Assembly (NCBI RefSeq): GCF_006363815.1
Contig: NZ_RRYT01000017.1
Coordinates: forward strand, 1-64,000
DNA: 64,000 nt
Reading direction: 5' to 3'
Source of the DNA: Thermomonospora catenispora
GTDB taxonomy: Bacteria; Actinomycetota; Actinomycetes; Streptosporangiales; Streptosporangiaceae
Within the stretch, counting starts at the first letter, position 1, and each line of letters starts with the position of its first letter. The notes beneath the pieces were generated by a model. The model had not been told where the DNA came from. It worked only from the letters and a program-made list of their open reading frames with translations, and did no database searches. Below are positions 63,499 to 64,000 of the stretch, one piece after another. The position numbers were made by a program, and so were the translations under genes.

Positions 63499-64000
63499 TC
63501 AGCTCCGCGCCGCGACCGACGGAGCCGTCCAGTGGGCGCGCAGCCACTCCTCGAAGGAGAGCAGGTCCGGCCTGATCCGGCGGAGCGCGGGCAGGTCGGC
63601 GTGGTAGCCGTCGCGCTCGAACCAGTCGAACATGGCGGCCAGGTCGGGGCGGGTCGCGCGCAACCGTTCGATGGGCAGCGGCCGGTAGCGGACCGGGACG
63701 CCGGACACGGCCTGGAACGCCGCGGCCATCTGCGGCCCGGTCAGCTCATCCCCGGCGATCTCCACCCGGCGGCCGACCCAGGCGTCGGGGTCCTCGAAGG
63801 CGTCCGCGGCGAACGCCCCGATGTCGCCGGTCGCGATGAGCTGCACCGGCGTCCGCGGGTTCAGCCACAGGCTCAGTACGAGCCCGTCCCCCTCCGGACG
63901 CGGCGGGATGTCGAGGAGGACGTCGTGGAACATGACCGGCCGCAGCACCGTCACCGGCAGGTCGAGCGTCTCCAGGTGCCGTTCGATCCGGTGCTTGCTG
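63499..64000 (-). CDS. NmrA-family NAD(P)-binding protein, 3' part only
   Basis: The last 167 codons are seen; the 5' end lies beyond the window. The frame continues upstream of an internal Met as SKHRIERHLETLDLPVTVLRPV, a hallmark of NmrA/HSCARG-like atypical SDRs, followed by PVQLIATGDIGAFAADAFEDP and the helical C-terminus. These proteins act as redox sensors or, in polyketide clusters, as reductases. Direction and family are clear, and function is not. Confidence 0.85.
   Translation of the reverse strand, partial: SKHRIERHLETLDLPVTVLRPVMFHDVLLDIPPRPEGDGLVLSLWLNPRTPVQLIATGDIGAFAADAFEDPDAWVGRRVEIAGDELTGPQMAAAFQAVSGVPVRYRPLPIERLRATRPDLAAMFDWFERDGYHADLPALRRIRPDLLSFEEWLRAHWTAPSVAARS

Overview
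This is high-GC actinomycete DNA: GC is above 70 %, nearly every codon ends in G or C, GTG starts are common and many genes overlap by ATGA or GTGA. Gene content (type II polyketide synthase, SARP, StrR-like and AraC regulators, deoxysugar genes, UvrA-like resistance ATPase) fits a filamentous actinobacterium. Genus cannot be decided from the window. No rRNA, tRNA, IS element, phage gene or CRISPR array was seen.

Layout. (1) 0.1-7.2 kb: ordinary accessory genes (AbiEii-type nucleotidyltransferase and partner, SDR, nitroreductase, sirtuin, SUFU-domain protein). (2) 7.3-20.8 kb: an unrecognised biosynthetic locus. A 19-residue peptide gene ending in Lys-Trp heads a minus-strand run encoding a formylglycine-generating-enzyme-fold protein, metallo-beta-lactamase-fold protein, esterase, asparagine-synthetase-like amidotransferase, unknown protein, aldehyde dehydrogenase and threonine-aldolase-like PLP enzyme. 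An Fe(II)/2-oxoglutarate oxygenase, an ATP-grasp ligase and an MFS exporter flank it. (3) 20.8-25.6 kb: UvrA-like ATPase, VOC protein and a secreted hydrolase-fold protein lacking its nucleophile serine. (4) 25.8-36.4 kb: two deoxysugar genes, ABC exporter, StrR/ParB-like, AraC and SARP regulators, and a carboxyltransferase for malonyl-CoA supply. (5) 36.6-42.6 kb: a mini azole-RiPP locus (40-aa precursor plus fused E1-YcaO cyclodehydratase), a duplicated histidine kinase with response regulator, and a hydrolase. (6) 42.8-64 kb: the core of an aromatic type II polyketide cluster: cyclase, KS-alpha, KS-beta/CLF, ABC exporter, ketoreductase, aromatase/cyclase, three FAD monooxygenases, an ABM oxygenase and an O-methyltransferase-like protein.

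Embedded in part 6 is a six-gene cassette (N-acetyltransferase, adenylosuccinate-lyase-like, amidase, glutamine-synthetase-like, ferredoxin, 627-aa unknown) matching the hydrazine/diazo gene set of the kinamycin, lomaiviticin and fosfazinomycin clusters. The best overall reading is a glycosylated diazo-type (angucycline-derived, perhaps diazobenzofluorene) polyketide pathway. The window cuts the cluster: no ACP, glycosyltransferase, later deoxysugar genes or nitrite-forming enzymes are present, and the last gene runs off the right end.

Inverted repeats at 18150, 29636 and 62483 match the StrR/NovG operator GTTCRACTG-N11-CRGTYGAAC with exact 11-bp spacing. They suggest that the StrR-like protein at 31714 controls several of these transcription units, possibly including the peptide/ATP-grasp locus.
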